Positions 1 through 6,791 of a DNA stretch of 10,659 nucleotides are shown piece by piece. The translations under genes were made by a program, and so were the position numbers. This DNA comes from Bacilli bacterium (GTDB lineage Bacteria > Bacillota_I > Bacilli_A > RFN20 > CAG-826). The stretch is taken from assembly GCA_017619815.1 (NCBI GenBank), contig JAFZRR010000007.1, positions 1-10,659 on the forward strand. The letters run 5' to 3'. The notes below the pieces were generated by a model that did not search any database, was not told where the DNA came from, and worked only from the letters and a program-made list of their open reading frames with translations. Within the stretch, counting starts at the first letter, position 1; each line of letters opens with the position of its first letter.

Positions 1-594
1 GTCAATGAAGGTGAAGATTTAGAAATCATGGCTTCTAAAGCTTCCTGGCTAGATGGTGAACCAACCTTTACATTTGCTTCTTCAGAATTAGCTACCTTTG
101 AAGTTTATTATTCAGGTAATGCCGCAACAGTTCATGGCGTTTCTGAAGGTAGTGCTACCTTAACAGTTACAATGACAATCGGTTCCGATGTTTATACTCT
201 TGAAAAAACAATTACTGTTACACAAGCTGGTGTTCAACATTTAATCACTTGGTACACAGAAGGTACTGGAAATCAAATGAATCATATTGAAGGTGCCGGT
301 ATTTGGACCTGGGTCAACTATGGTGAATTAGGATACACCTGGGCAACATTCTCACAAATTAAATCCCAAATCACAGTTTCCTATGCTTCTGAACCAACAA
401 CAAACGTTTGGGTCGATACAATCTCTGATAATCTTGATTCTGCTACATCCGCAAGAGTCTATGTCTTAATGGGTGCTGCATATAATACAGGTACATTAAC
501 AATGTCATTACCAGATGCTAATGGTGTTACCTACACAGGTACAATCCAATTCAATGCTGGCGCCGCAGTTGCGTATAACGGCGTTGCCATCTAA
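1..594 (+). CDS. Ig-like (BIG2-type) surface protein, C-terminal part (5' truncated)
   Basis: The frame is open from base 1, so the true start lies outside the window; 197 codons remain and the ATG at 28 is probably internal. The first 70 or so residues have the hydrophobic and glycine pattern of a bacterial Ig-like group 2 domain, ending in the typical strand block GVSEGSATLTVTM. After the linker VTQAG comes an aromatic-rich beta domain of about 120 residues (GIWTWVNYGELGYTW, then alternating strands) that I do not recognise; it might be a binding module. There is no LPXTG motif or hydrophobic anchor at the C terminus, so attachment, if any, would be N-terminal, for instance as a lipoprotein like its neighbours. 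It is separated from the next gene by a hairpin and may belong to another transcription unit. Extracellular location is inferred from domain type only. Confidence 0.75.
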   Translation, partial: VNEGEDLEIMASKASWLDGEPTFTFASSELATFEVYYSGNAATVHGVSEGSATLTVTMTIGSDVYTLEKTITVTQAGVQHLITWYTEGTGNQMNHIEGAGIWTWVNYGELGYTWATFSQIKSQITVSYASEPTTNVWVDTISDNLDSATSARVYVLMGAAYNTGTLTMSLPDANGVTYTGTIQFNAGAAVAYNGVAI

Positions 595-612
595 TAACAA
601 ATAAAACTTATT

Positions 613-645
613 AACACGGGGGTGTTATTGCTCCCGTGTTTTACT
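613..645 (+). terminator. Hairpin, probable weak intrinsic terminator
   Basis: AACACGGGGG (613-622) pairs with CTCCCGTGTT (631-640) over ten positions with one G-U pair, around an 8-base loop. The T run after it is short (TTTT interrupted by A and C). It lies 19 bases after the TAA of the upstream gene and ends 19 bases before the lacI-family start, so it may terminate the first gene only partly. Confidence 0.7.
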
Positions 646-659
646 AAAAAGATAAAGAT

Positions 660-1664
660 ATGATTACCATTAAAGAAATAGCGAAAAGATGTGGAGTTTC
701 ACCTTCTACAGTCTCAAAAGTAATCAAAGATTACCCAACCATTCCAGAAGAGACAAAGAAGAAAGTGAGACAAGTAATTGAAGAGACAGGTTATGTCCCT
801 AATTTTGCAGCGTCTTCCTTATCTAGTGGTGATTATAGAAACATTGGTATTTTAGGTTTCTTAAACGATAAAGAATCTCCATTATCCAATCACTTATTCA
901 TGAACATTCTTGCCAGTTTCCAAAAAGAAATTACCAAGGATGGATATGATTTAGTATTTATTGATACACAAAACAATCAAACACCAAAATCATTCCTCAT
1001 GGACTGTGAAAGAAAGATGGTGGGTGGAGTTCTTCTCTTTGGCAATTTATATGACGCGAAGATGCAAGAAGTCATGAATAGCAGAATTCCATGTATTGGA
1101 TTTGACTATGAAGATGAAAACATCAACTCTGTTTATACAAAAGGTGGAAGAGCGTTATATCAATTAACTTCCTATATCATTGATTCAGGACATAAGAATA
1201 TTATCTTCGTGACTGGTGATATGAACTCCATGACTGAAAAACGTATCAGAGGTTTCTCTAATGCAATGAAAGATCATGGCTTATCTTTAAGCGATCATTC
1301 TATACTTCATATCTCTTATGGAAATATCGAACAAACTGAAGAAATTACTGAAAAGATAATCAAAGATTATCCTGATACCACCGCAATCATTTATCCAGAC
1401 GATGTCACCGCGATAGTGGCAATGCATAAATTAAGAGAACTTGGTAAGAAAGTTCCAAAAGATATTTCTGTCGCTGGATTTGATGGAGCGATATTCACAA
1501 AGTATCTCACTCATCCACTTTGTACGATGAAGCAAGATACAAATAAGATTGGTGTAGCCTTAGCAAGAACACTCATCGAAACGATTAAAGACCCTAATGG
1601 TGGAAGAAGAATTGTGGAGTTTGATGCGGAGCTCATTAAGGGCAAAACAATCGCCAAAATCTAA
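660..1664 (+). CDS. LacI/GalR-family transcriptional repressor
   Basis: The protein has 334 residues, the usual length of the family. Residues 2-48 form the N-terminal helix-turn-helix: TIKEIAKRCGVSPSTVSKV is the classic LacI recognition unit, followed by the third helix and GYVPN. The hinge NFAASSL (48-54) carries the conserved leucine (L54) that in the family inserts at the central CpG of the operator. Residues from about 61 form a periplasmic-binding-protein-like sensor domain (NIGILGF, then GHKNI, RIRGFSNAM and DISVAGFDG), which binds a sugar or sugar phosphate in relatives. An in-frame stop lies at 645-647, so ATG 660 is the start; no clear Shine-Dalgarno site precedes it and I found no convincing promoter of its own. 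It stands directly upstream of a sugar ABC operon with a LacI-type palindrome at its promoter, so it is most likely the local repressor; whether it also controls itself is unclear. Confidence 0.93.
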   Translation: MITIKEIAKRCGVSPSTVSKVIKDYPTIPEETKKKVRQVIEETGYVPNFAASSLSSGDYRNIGILGFLNDKESPLSNHLFMNILASFQKEITKDGYDLVFIDTQNNQTPKSFLMDCERKMVGGVLLFGNLYDAKMQEVMNSRIPCIGFDYEDENINSVYTKGGRALYQLTSYIIDSGHKNIIFVTGDMNSMTEKRIRGFSNAMKDHGLSLSDHSILHISYGNIEQTEEITEKIIKDYPDTTAIIYPDDVTAIVAMHKLRELGKKVPKDISVAGFDGAIFTKYLTHPLCTMKQDTNKIGVALARTLIETIKDPNGGRRIVEFDAELIKGKTIAKI

Positions 1665-1672
1665 TAATTTAT

Positions 1673-1702
1673 AAGCGGTTCAAAGCCGCTTTTTCTTTTC
1701 TT
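1673..1702 (+). terminator. Intrinsic terminator after the repressor gene
   Basis: AAGCGGT (1673-1679) pairs with GCCGCTT (1685-1691) around a TCAAA loop, followed by a T-rich run TTTTCTTTTCTTT. It starts 9 bases after the TAA and insulates the transporter promoter from the repressor gene. Confidence 0.9.
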
Positions 1703-1737
1703 TAGAAAACTTTTATAAAAATAGTAAACAATAGGTG

Positions 1738-1766
1738 TTGCATAACTATGTTAATCGTTGTAATAT
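1738..1766 (+). promoter_or_regulatory. Sigma-A type promoter of the transporter operon
   Basis: TTGCAT (1738-1743) and TAATAT (1761-1766) are separated by exactly 17 bases and match the -35 and -10 consensus at four or five of six positions each. Transcription would start near 1773, giving a leader of about 70 bases before the first gene. The LacI-type palindrome begins at the predicted start point. Confidence 0.65.
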
Positions 1767-1773
1767 AAAATCA

Positions 1774-1789
1774 AGGAAAACGATTTCCT
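1774..1789 (+). promoter_or_regulatory. LacI-family operator-like palindrome
   Basis: AGGAAAACGATTTCCT is a 16-base palindrome centred on CG with one mismatched pair, the layout expected for LacI/GalR operators. It lies at about +1 to +17 of the predicted promoter, where a bound repressor would block initiation or early elongation. It lacks the outer TG and CA of a catabolite-responsive cre site, so the neighbouring repressor at 660-1664 is a better candidate than CcpA. Confidence 0.7.
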
Positions 1790-1797
1790 AAAACTTC

Positions 1798-1803
1798 TAT
1801 AAT
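1798..1803 (+). promoter_or_regulatory. Possible second -10 box (TATAAT)
   Basis: A perfect TATAAT lies 38 bases before the start codon, but 17 bases upstream there is only GGAAAA, no recognisable -35. If used, the palindrome at 1774-1789 would cover its -35 region, so the same repressor could control it. It may equally be chance in AT-rich leader DNA. Confidence 0.3.
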
Positions 1804-1840
1804 ATAGGGAATCAACCAATTTACATAATGAGGTAATCTT

Positions 1841-3283
1841 ATGAACAAGAAAATTTTTATTCTCCCACTTGTTGCGACATCGCTTTTTTTGTCGTTGACC
1901 GCATGTGATAGAACTCCAAAAAGAGGAGAAAATGAACTTTATATCACCGTTTATGATGGTGGATATGGCACAGACTGGATTGATCAAGTTTCTAAAGACT
2001 ATGAAGCCAAAACTGGTGTCAAAGTCGTCTGGACCGCTGACCAAAGCATTTTGGACAGAATGGATAGTGAACTCGAAAACCCAGAAAGCGATATCTACAT
2101 GTCTCACGATATTAGATGGCAAGAATACGCTGAAGCCGGACAACTTGAAGTCTTAGATGATTTATATGAAAGCGAAGTCGAAGGTACTGGCAAAACATTT
2201 AAACAAAGACTATGTCAAGGTGCGGAAGAAGTTTCTAAGCTCGAAGATGGACATTATTACAAAGTCTGCTACACACAAGGTGCTGGTGGTCTTGTTTATA
2301 ACAAAACAATGTTTGATCAAAATAACTGGAGTGTTCCACAAACATATGATCAATTAGTGGCATTATGCGAAACAATCAATAATGCACACATCCCACTAGA
2401 TGATCCTGGACAATATGTCAAACCAATCGGTTGGAGTGGTGCTGATAGAGAATACTATTGGGACTATATCCTCTTTGAATGGTGGGCACAATTAGGTGGT
2501 GCAGAAGCTATTAACCAATACAAAGCCTATCTAGGCGATGATGGCAAATATTCCACAGGTTACCAAGTTTATAATCCAAGTACAAACCACGAAGAATTTA
2601 TCCAAGCATATCAATATTGGAGAGATCTCATCGTTGCTAACCCAACATTCTCCAATACCAAACCACAAGACGCCAAACTCTTTAACGTCAATAGTATGTT
2701 CGCTTCTGGACAAGTAGCGATGATTCCATATGCCCAATGGGCAAAATATGAAATCCAACAAAACTCCGGTATTCAATTTAACTTTGATATCGCGATGATG
2801 AAAACACCAAAAGTCACAGGTGCAAAAGGTGATTTCAACTACAACGTTGGTTTCGGTGATTCCATGGTTATCCCAAGCAATATTCCTGATTCTTCTAAAG
2901 AAAACGCCAAAGATTTCTTAAGATATTTAGCGGGCAAAGAAGCTTGTAAAACATTCGTCGATAAAGCAAGAGGAGCTTTCTTAGCCTTCGATTACTCTAT
3001 CGTTGACTTAGGCGATTTATTAAACGATACATACATCGCTTCTGTTTATAGCAAATTAACAACATGCACAAACGTCAATGTTTGTTCTATGAACCCTGTT
3101 GCATACATCAACAGTGCTTCTATCATGCCATGGATTGGTAATACATATTACTATTCCAAAGCATTTGCCGCTCCAACAAACGATGCTTATTCCGCCACAA
3201 CAGTTGGCAATAACATCTATACAACCGCTCAAAACGGTTGGGCTTCCTGGGTCAGATTAGCGGGCTTCGGACCAAACGATTAA
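1841..3283 (+). CDS. Sugar ABC transporter substrate-binding lipoprotein (CUT1 type)
   Basis: The 480-residue protein starts with a basic N terminus, a hydrophobic stretch and the lipobox LTAC, so Cys22 should be lipidated and hold the protein on the outer face of the membrane. The mature part fits the family 1 extracellular solute-binding fold: an N-terminal strand block (ELYITVYDGG), the segment DWIDQVSKDYEAKTGVKVVW typical of the first lobe, and aromatic-rich stretches (YYWDYILFEWWAQLGG, NGWASW) of the sort that stack on sugars. Length is normal for the group. GAGG at 1830-1833 lies 7 bases before the ATG. It is the first gene of the operon, followed after 18 bases by the permease genes, which confirms the transporter role. 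The sugar is not readable; import of an oligosaccharide is inferred from the CUT1 type and the phosphorylase downstream. Confidence 0.92.
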   Translation: MNKKIFILPLVATSLFLSLTACDRTPKRGENELYITVYDGGYGTDWIDQVSKDYEAKTGVKVVWTADQSILDRMDSELENPESDIYMSHDIRWQEYAEAGQLEVLDDLYESEVEGTGKTFKQRLCQGAEEVSKLEDGHYYKVCYTQGAGGLVYNKTMFDQNNWSVPQTYDQLVALCETINNAHIPLDDPGQYVKPIGWSGADREYYWDYILFEWWAQLGGAEAINQYKAYLGDDGKYSTGYQVYNPSTNHEEFIQAYQYWRDLIVANPTFSNTKPQDAKLFNVNSMFASGQVAMIPYAQWAKYEIQQNSGIQFNFDIAMMKTPKVTGAKGDFNYNVGFGDSMVIPSNIPDSSKENAKDFLRYLAGKEACKTFVDKARGAFLAFDYSIVDLGDLLNDTYIASVYSKLTTCTNVNVCSMNPVAYINSASIMPWIGNTYYYSKAFAAPTNDAYSATTVGNNIYTTAQNGWASWVRLAGFGPND

Positions 3284-3301
3284 TTATATTAAAAGGACCA
3301 T

Positions 3302-4252
3302 ATGACACGTATTGTTGAACAATCAAATACGACAAGACGTCCAAGAAGAAAAAGACGTTTCTTAAAGGCGAGTACGATATTTGTTATCGTCATGCTCGCT
3401 TATAGCGTGCTTCACTTCTTGCTTATGTGGGTGGGTGTTAACTTCAACTCCATCCTTTTGTCCTTTAAATCTTATAACCGTAATGGCACATATTCCTGGT
3501 TAACAGGGGCGAGATTCTTTGAAAACTTTGAACTCATTTTCACGAATATCGGTAAGAACGTTGATAATTATCAATCGATGTTATTCTCCTCTCTTGCCTT
3601 CTTCGTGGTTTCTTGCTTTGTGACATTACCAATTTCCTTATTCTTCTCATACTTCATTTTTAAGAAGATTTTAGCTAGTGGTTTCTTTAAAGTTATCTTC
3701 TTCTTACCAAGTATTATTCCGTTAATTATCTTAACCACAATCTATTCCATTACCGTAGGTAGTAATGGTCCTGTTGGACAATTACTCAATGCGATGGGTA
3801 TTGAATCCGCAAATCTATTCTTAACGCATACCAGTTCATCTTGGATGATATGGATCTTCTGCGTCTGGGCGGGTATTGGTTACGATGTCATTTTATTGAC
3901 CGCAGGTATGTCTCGTATTCCAAGAGATATCTTAGAATCCTGCAAGATGGATGGAGTTCCATCCTTCTGGGAATTCATTAGAATTGTCATTCCATTAACC
4001 TGGTCCACAGTGACGACTTTATTCATCTTCGGTATGATGTCTGTCTTTACCGTATTCTTACAACCTTGGTACTTAGCACCAAAGGTGAATACCACATGGA
4101 CCATTGGTACAAATATTTACTTCGCCAGTAAAGGTGGTCGTGCCTTAAACGCACCTGCCGCTTTAGGTTTGTTCTATTCCATTATCGGCGCACCAATCAT
4201 TGTTGGTACCCGTGCTTTACTTAACAAATTCTTTGGGGAGGTGAGCTATTAA
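3302..4252 (+). CDS. Sugar ABC transporter permease, MalF/UgpA type
   Basis: The protein has 316 residues with a basic cytoplasmic N terminus (RRPRRKRR) and about six membrane segments, near residues 22-46, 93-120, 128-152, 176-200, 233-255 and 285-308. The cytoplasmic loop that docks on the ATPase is present near residues 212-218 as ESCKMDG, followed by IRIVIPL; the two alanines of the usual EAA motif are replaced by Ser and Cys while E212 and G218 are kept. AAAGGA at 3292-3297 precedes the start. The gene overlaps the next permease gene by one base (TAATG), so the two are translationally coupled. It forms the channel with the product of 4252-5199. Confidence 0.92.
   Translation: MTRIVEQSNTTRRPRRKRRFLKASTIFVIVMLAYSVLHFLLMWVGVNFNSILLSFKSYNRNGTYSWLTGARFFENFELIFTNIGKNVDNYQSMLFSSLAFFVVSCFVTLPISLFFSYFIFKKILASGFFKVIFFLPSIIPLIILTTIYSITVGSNGPVGQLLNAMGIESANLFLTHTSSSWMIWIFCVWAGIGYDVILLTAGMSRIPRDILESCKMDGVPSFWEFIRIVIPLTWSTVTTLFIFGMMSVFTVFLQPWYLAPKVNTTWTIGTNIYFASKGGRALNAPAALGLFYSIIGAPIIVGTRALLNKFFGEVSY
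4237..4244 (+). promoter_or_regulatory. Strong Shine-Dalgarno site inside the upstream permease gene
   Basis: GGAGGTGA lies within the last codons of the first permease gene and 7 bases before the overlapping ATG at 4252, fixing that start and supporting coupled, roughly equal synthesis of the two membrane subunits. Confidence 0.85.
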
Positions 4253-5199
4253 TGGCGTCATTTGGCTATACCTTCCGTAAACATTGGAGAAAGAAAAGAG
4301 ACGATCTCCGCCAAGCAAAATATACACGTGAACACGATGTCTTATTTAAGAGAAAAGGTGCGACAAAAGCTCTCTTTATCTTCATGTTTGTTATATTAAC
4401 AATCTTTGTCATTTCCTTCTTATTCCCATTCGCTTGGATTTTGATGAATGCTTTTAAGCCAACCAGCGAATTTGGTCTTAATATGATGGGATGGCCAAAA
4501 GACTTCACATTCCAAAACTTTGTAGATGCTTTTACATTCAAAGACGCCACCACAAAGAATAAGTCCATCTTAGAAATGTTAGCAATGACAGTGCTTATCG
4601 CTGGTGTTGGTACTTTAGTAACAGTCTTCACATCCACATGTGCAGCATATGTCGTAGCGAAATATAAGTTCTTCGGTAGAAACGTTATCTTTGCAGTAGT
4701 TATCTTCTCACTCATCGTTCCTATCGTTGGATCATTACCATCACAAATGCAAATGATGAAAAACGTCTTACATTTAGATGGAACAGTTATAGGTTGTATC
4801 TTTATCTATTCCGGTGGTTTTGGAGCAAACTTCTTATTACTTTATTCATTCTTTAAAAACTTATCATGGACCTATGTCGAAGCGGCGAAAGTCGATGGGG
4901 CAAATGACTTTGTCATTTTCTTCCGCATTATCATTCCAATGGCCAAAGGTCCAATCATTGCTATTTCAATTATTCAATTAATCGGTTTGTGGAACGATTA
5001 TCAAACCCCAGCGATTTATTTACCAAAATATCCAACTCTCGCTGTTGGTTTGCAGTTCCTATTCGAAAAGATGCAGACGTTATCTTATCCGATGATGTTT
5101 GCGACGATTATTATCGCTATTCTTCCAATTCTCATTCTCTTCGCGGCCTTCTCAAAGACCATCATGGAGAATACCAGTGTTGGAGGCTTAAAAGGGTAG
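4252..5199 (+). CDS. Sugar ABC transporter permease, MalG/UgpE type
   Basis: The protein has 315 residues. A basic, probably cytoplasmic N terminus of about 38 residues (KHWRKKRDDLRQAKY) precedes about six membrane segments, near residues 39-66, 103-130, 142-163, 175-200, 226-250 and 280-305. The ATPase-docking loop is canonical: E210-A-A-K-V-D-G216, followed by FFRIIIPM. The family-typical NAFKP after the first membrane segment and GLWNDYQTP before the last are present. The start overlaps the previous stop by one base and has a near-perfect Shine-Dalgarno site. It pairs with the 3302-4252 product. No gene for the ATP-binding subunit follows; the next genes encode surface lipoproteins, so the ATPase must be supplied from elsewhere. 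Confidence 0.93.
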   Translation: MASFGYTFRKHWRKKRDDLRQAKYTREHDVLFKRKGATKALFIFMFVILTIFVISFLFPFAWILMNAFKPTSEFGLNMMGWPKDFTFQNFVDAFTFKDATTKNKSILEMLAMTVLIAGVGTLVTVFTSTCAAYVVAKYKFFGRNVIFAVVIFSLIVPIVGSLPSQMQMMKNVLHLDGTVIGCIFIYSGGFGANFLLLYSFFKNLSWTYVEAAKVDGANDFVIFFRIIIPMAKGPIIAISIIQLIGLWNDYQTPAIYLPKYPTLAVGLQFLFEKMQTLSYPMMFATIIIAILPILILFAAFSKTIMENTSVGGLKG

Positions 5200-5201
5200 T
5201 T

Positions 5202-5218
5202 AGATTCTTCAAGAATCT
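5202..5218 (+). other. Small inverted repeat between permease and lipoprotein genes
   Basis: AGATTC (5202-5207) and GAATCT (5213-5218) form a perfect 6-base stem around TTCAA, 3 bases after the permease stop. No T run follows, so it is not a normal terminator; it might mark an RNA processing or stability point in the operon transcript, or be chance. Confidence 0.4.
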
Positions 5219-5248
5219 CTATATAAAAACAAATTTCATATCCGAAAA

Positions 5249-5254
5249 AGGAGG
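5249..5254 (+). promoter_or_regulatory. Shine-Dalgarno site fixing the lipoprotein start
   Basis: AGGAGG lies 7 bases before ATG 5262. The reading frame is open further upstream to an ATG at 4989 inside the permease gene, but this site and the signal peptide that follows show that translation begins at 5262. Confidence 0.9.
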
Positions 5255-5261
5255 AGAAAAT

Positions 5262-6767
5262 ATGAAATCAAAATTATTAGTATTAAGCGCAGCGCTAATG
5301 CTAGTACTCTGCGGTTGTCAACCAAAGAGCAATGAATTTGTTCCTGATGACAATCCTGGTGGTGGAGACGTAACCACAGTTAATGTAGAAAGCGTTTCCT
5401 TAAATCAAAACTCAGCTACATTAAACATTGGTGACACACTTCAACTTGCTGAGACAGTGTTACCAGAAAATGCCACAAACAAAAACGTGACATGGTCCGC
5501 ATCAAACGGCAACGTTTCTGTTGATGATGGTTTAGTCACTGCTTTACAAGCAGGTTCATCAGTCGTTACAGTTACCACTGAAGACGGCAACAAAACAGCA
5601 ACTTGTAACATCACAATTAATGAAGCCGCTGTTGAAGAAACAATCAACTTCAGTGGTGAAGGTGATAAAGGAGTCAACACATGGGTTTATTGGAATGACC
5701 AAAACTGGTGTGGTTCTAATGTCGCTGTCAGCGTTCACAAAAAAGTTGGCAACACCTTAACATTCACATATACCGCAACAGGTAACTGTGACTTCGGTTT
5801 CCAAGTCTTCTATAAGAATGGTTCTTTAAACACAGGCGCATCATATCGTTTAACCGCGAAAATCAATTCATTAAAAGCCGGTACAGTTAAATTGAATGGC
5901 ACATACGTTGATTTAGCCGTTGGTGATAATAATGTCGCAGTCAAATACGTTGAAGGTGACGGCGCAGCATCAAGCTTCCAATTTGTCGTTCCTACATCAA
6001 TGGGCGATAACACATTTGTGATTAGTGATTATGCTTGGGAAGGTATCTTAGATATCCCAGGTGCAATTAGCGTTAACACAACAAATAGCACAATTAGTTT
6101 CTCTGCTGTTGATGGTGCGGCTAGTTACTTAGTTAAATATTATGATTCCGCCAAAAACTATTTAGATTCTGAAACAGTTAATGCAAGTGGTGCAACCTTA
6201 ACAAAACTCCCAACTACAAATGGTAACTACTATGCCACAGTTACAGCCAAGAGTTCATTAGATGCAAAATACGATTCAATCGAATCTGAATACACTTTAT
6301 TCAAAGTGGGCGATGATGCAGTCGTTCCTGCCGGTGGTCCAAGAACAAATATGACATTCTCTGGTGAAGACGCTATTTCTCCTGATTATTTCTATTTCTG
6401 GAATGACCAAAACTGGTGTGGTTCTAACGTTGCAGTTCCTGTCGCTTATACCGAAGAAGGCTTAGTCCATATCGAATATACAGCTTCTGGTAGTTGTGCA
6501 TGGGGCTTACAAGTATTCTTCAAATATTCTGAATTAACCAACGGAACAACCTATGCAGTTTCTTTCAAAATTAAAGTTGCTGCTGCTGGTAGTTACGGAT
6601 TAGGTTCTGCTGACAATGTTCAAGCTGTCACAGCCGACACCTGGACAACAGTTAGTTATGACCACCTTGAAGCCGCTGGACAAGCATCCTTAAAACTTTG
6701 TGTTGAAGCTTCAATCTCAACCACAAACGTCATTGAACTAAAAGACTTCAGCTGGACAGCAAAATAA
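5262..6767 (+). CDS. Modular surface lipoprotein: Ig-like, duplicated binding-like module, Fn3-like
   Basis: The protein has 501 residues. The signal peptide ends in the lipobox LCGC, so Cys19 should be lipidated. A flexible stretch rich in Asp, Pro and Gly (about 25-38) leads to a BIG2-type Ig-like domain at about 40-121 (VESVSLNQNSATLNIGD, then VTWSASNG). Two homologous beta modules follow at about 127-263 and 363-501; each contains WNDQNWCGSNVAV and then a second Cys exactly 26 residues after the first (C150/C176 and C386/C412), next to FGFQVF or WGLQVF. Between them, about 267-355, lies an Fn3-like segment (ISFSAVDGAASYLVKYY). No catalytic motif is visible. By size, beta character and exposed tryptophans the repeated module resembles a carbohydrate-binding module, but I cannot place it in a family. 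Its position in a sugar-uptake operon suggests a role in capturing glycan at the cell surface. The gene starts 62 bases after the permease stop, probably in the same transcript. Confidence 0.88.
   Translation: MKSKLLVLSAALMLVLCGCQPKSNEFVPDDNPGGGDVTTVNVESVSLNQNSATLNIGDTLQLAETVLPENATNKNVTWSASNGNVSVDDGLVTALQAGSSVVTVTTEDGNKTATCNITINEAAVEETINFSGEGDKGVNTWVYWNDQNWCGSNVAVSVHKKVGNTLTFTYTATGNCDFGFQVFYKNGSLNTGASYRLTAKINSLKAGTVKLNGTYVDLAVGDNNVAVKYVEGDGAASSFQFVVPTSMGDNTFVISDYAWEGILDIPGAISVNTTNSTISFSAVDGAASYLVKYYDSAKNYLDSETVNASGATLTKLPTTNGNYYATVTAKSSLDAKYDSIESEYTLFKVGDDAVVPAGGPRTNMTFSGEDAISPDYFYFWNDQNWCGSNVAVPVAYTEEGLVHIEYTASGSCAWGLQVFFKYSELTNGTTYAVSFKIKVAAAGSYGLGSADNVQAVTADTWTTVSYDHLEAAGQASLKLCVEASISTTNVIELKDFSWTAK
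5691..5719 (+). repeat. 29-base direct repeat, copy 1
   Basis: This stretch, encoding WNDQNWCGS plus the first two bases of the Asn codon, is identical to 6399-6427. The copies are 708 bases apart, a multiple of three, and mark the same position of the two homologous modules. Beyond the repeat the next codons differ only at silent positions. Confidence 0.92.
6399..6427 (+). repeat. 29-base direct repeat, copy 2
   Basis: Second copy of the identical stretch at 5691-5719, here at residues 380-389 of the same protein. The following Asn-Val-Ala-Val codons are kept at the protein level but use different third bases, so the modules are older than the perfect match alone would suggest. Confidence 0.92.
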
Positions 6768-6791
6768 TCCTTTATTAGGAGGCTATATATT

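Noticed and set aside
1753..1759. AATCGTT in the promoter spacer as a second operator
   Set aside because: It shares the core with the palindrome at 1774-1789 in reverse orientation, but its flanks do not form a palindrome.
1774..1789. CcpA cre site
   Set aside because: The arms are GG and CC where cre requires TG and CA.
1751..2143. Minus-strand open frame across the promoter and start of the binding-protein gene
   Set aside because: It is antisense to a well-supported gene, has no family features, and would cover the promoter and operator.
3274..3281. AAACGATT, the operator core, also at 1579-1586, 3274-3281 and 6795-6802 and in reverse at 8187-8194
   Set aside because: These copies lie wholly or almost wholly in coding sequence, lack the GGAA/TTCC arms and are explained by ordinary codons in AT-rich DNA.
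5202..5227. Terminator or new promoter between the second permease and the modular lipoprotein
   Set aside because: The stem has no T run, and TATAAA at 5222-5227 has no good -35 at proper spacing.
4989..5261. An in-frame upstream extension of the modular lipoprotein starting at ATG 4989
   Set aside because: It lies out of frame within the permease gene and would bury the signal peptide; AGGAGG plus the lipobox peptide place the start at 5262.
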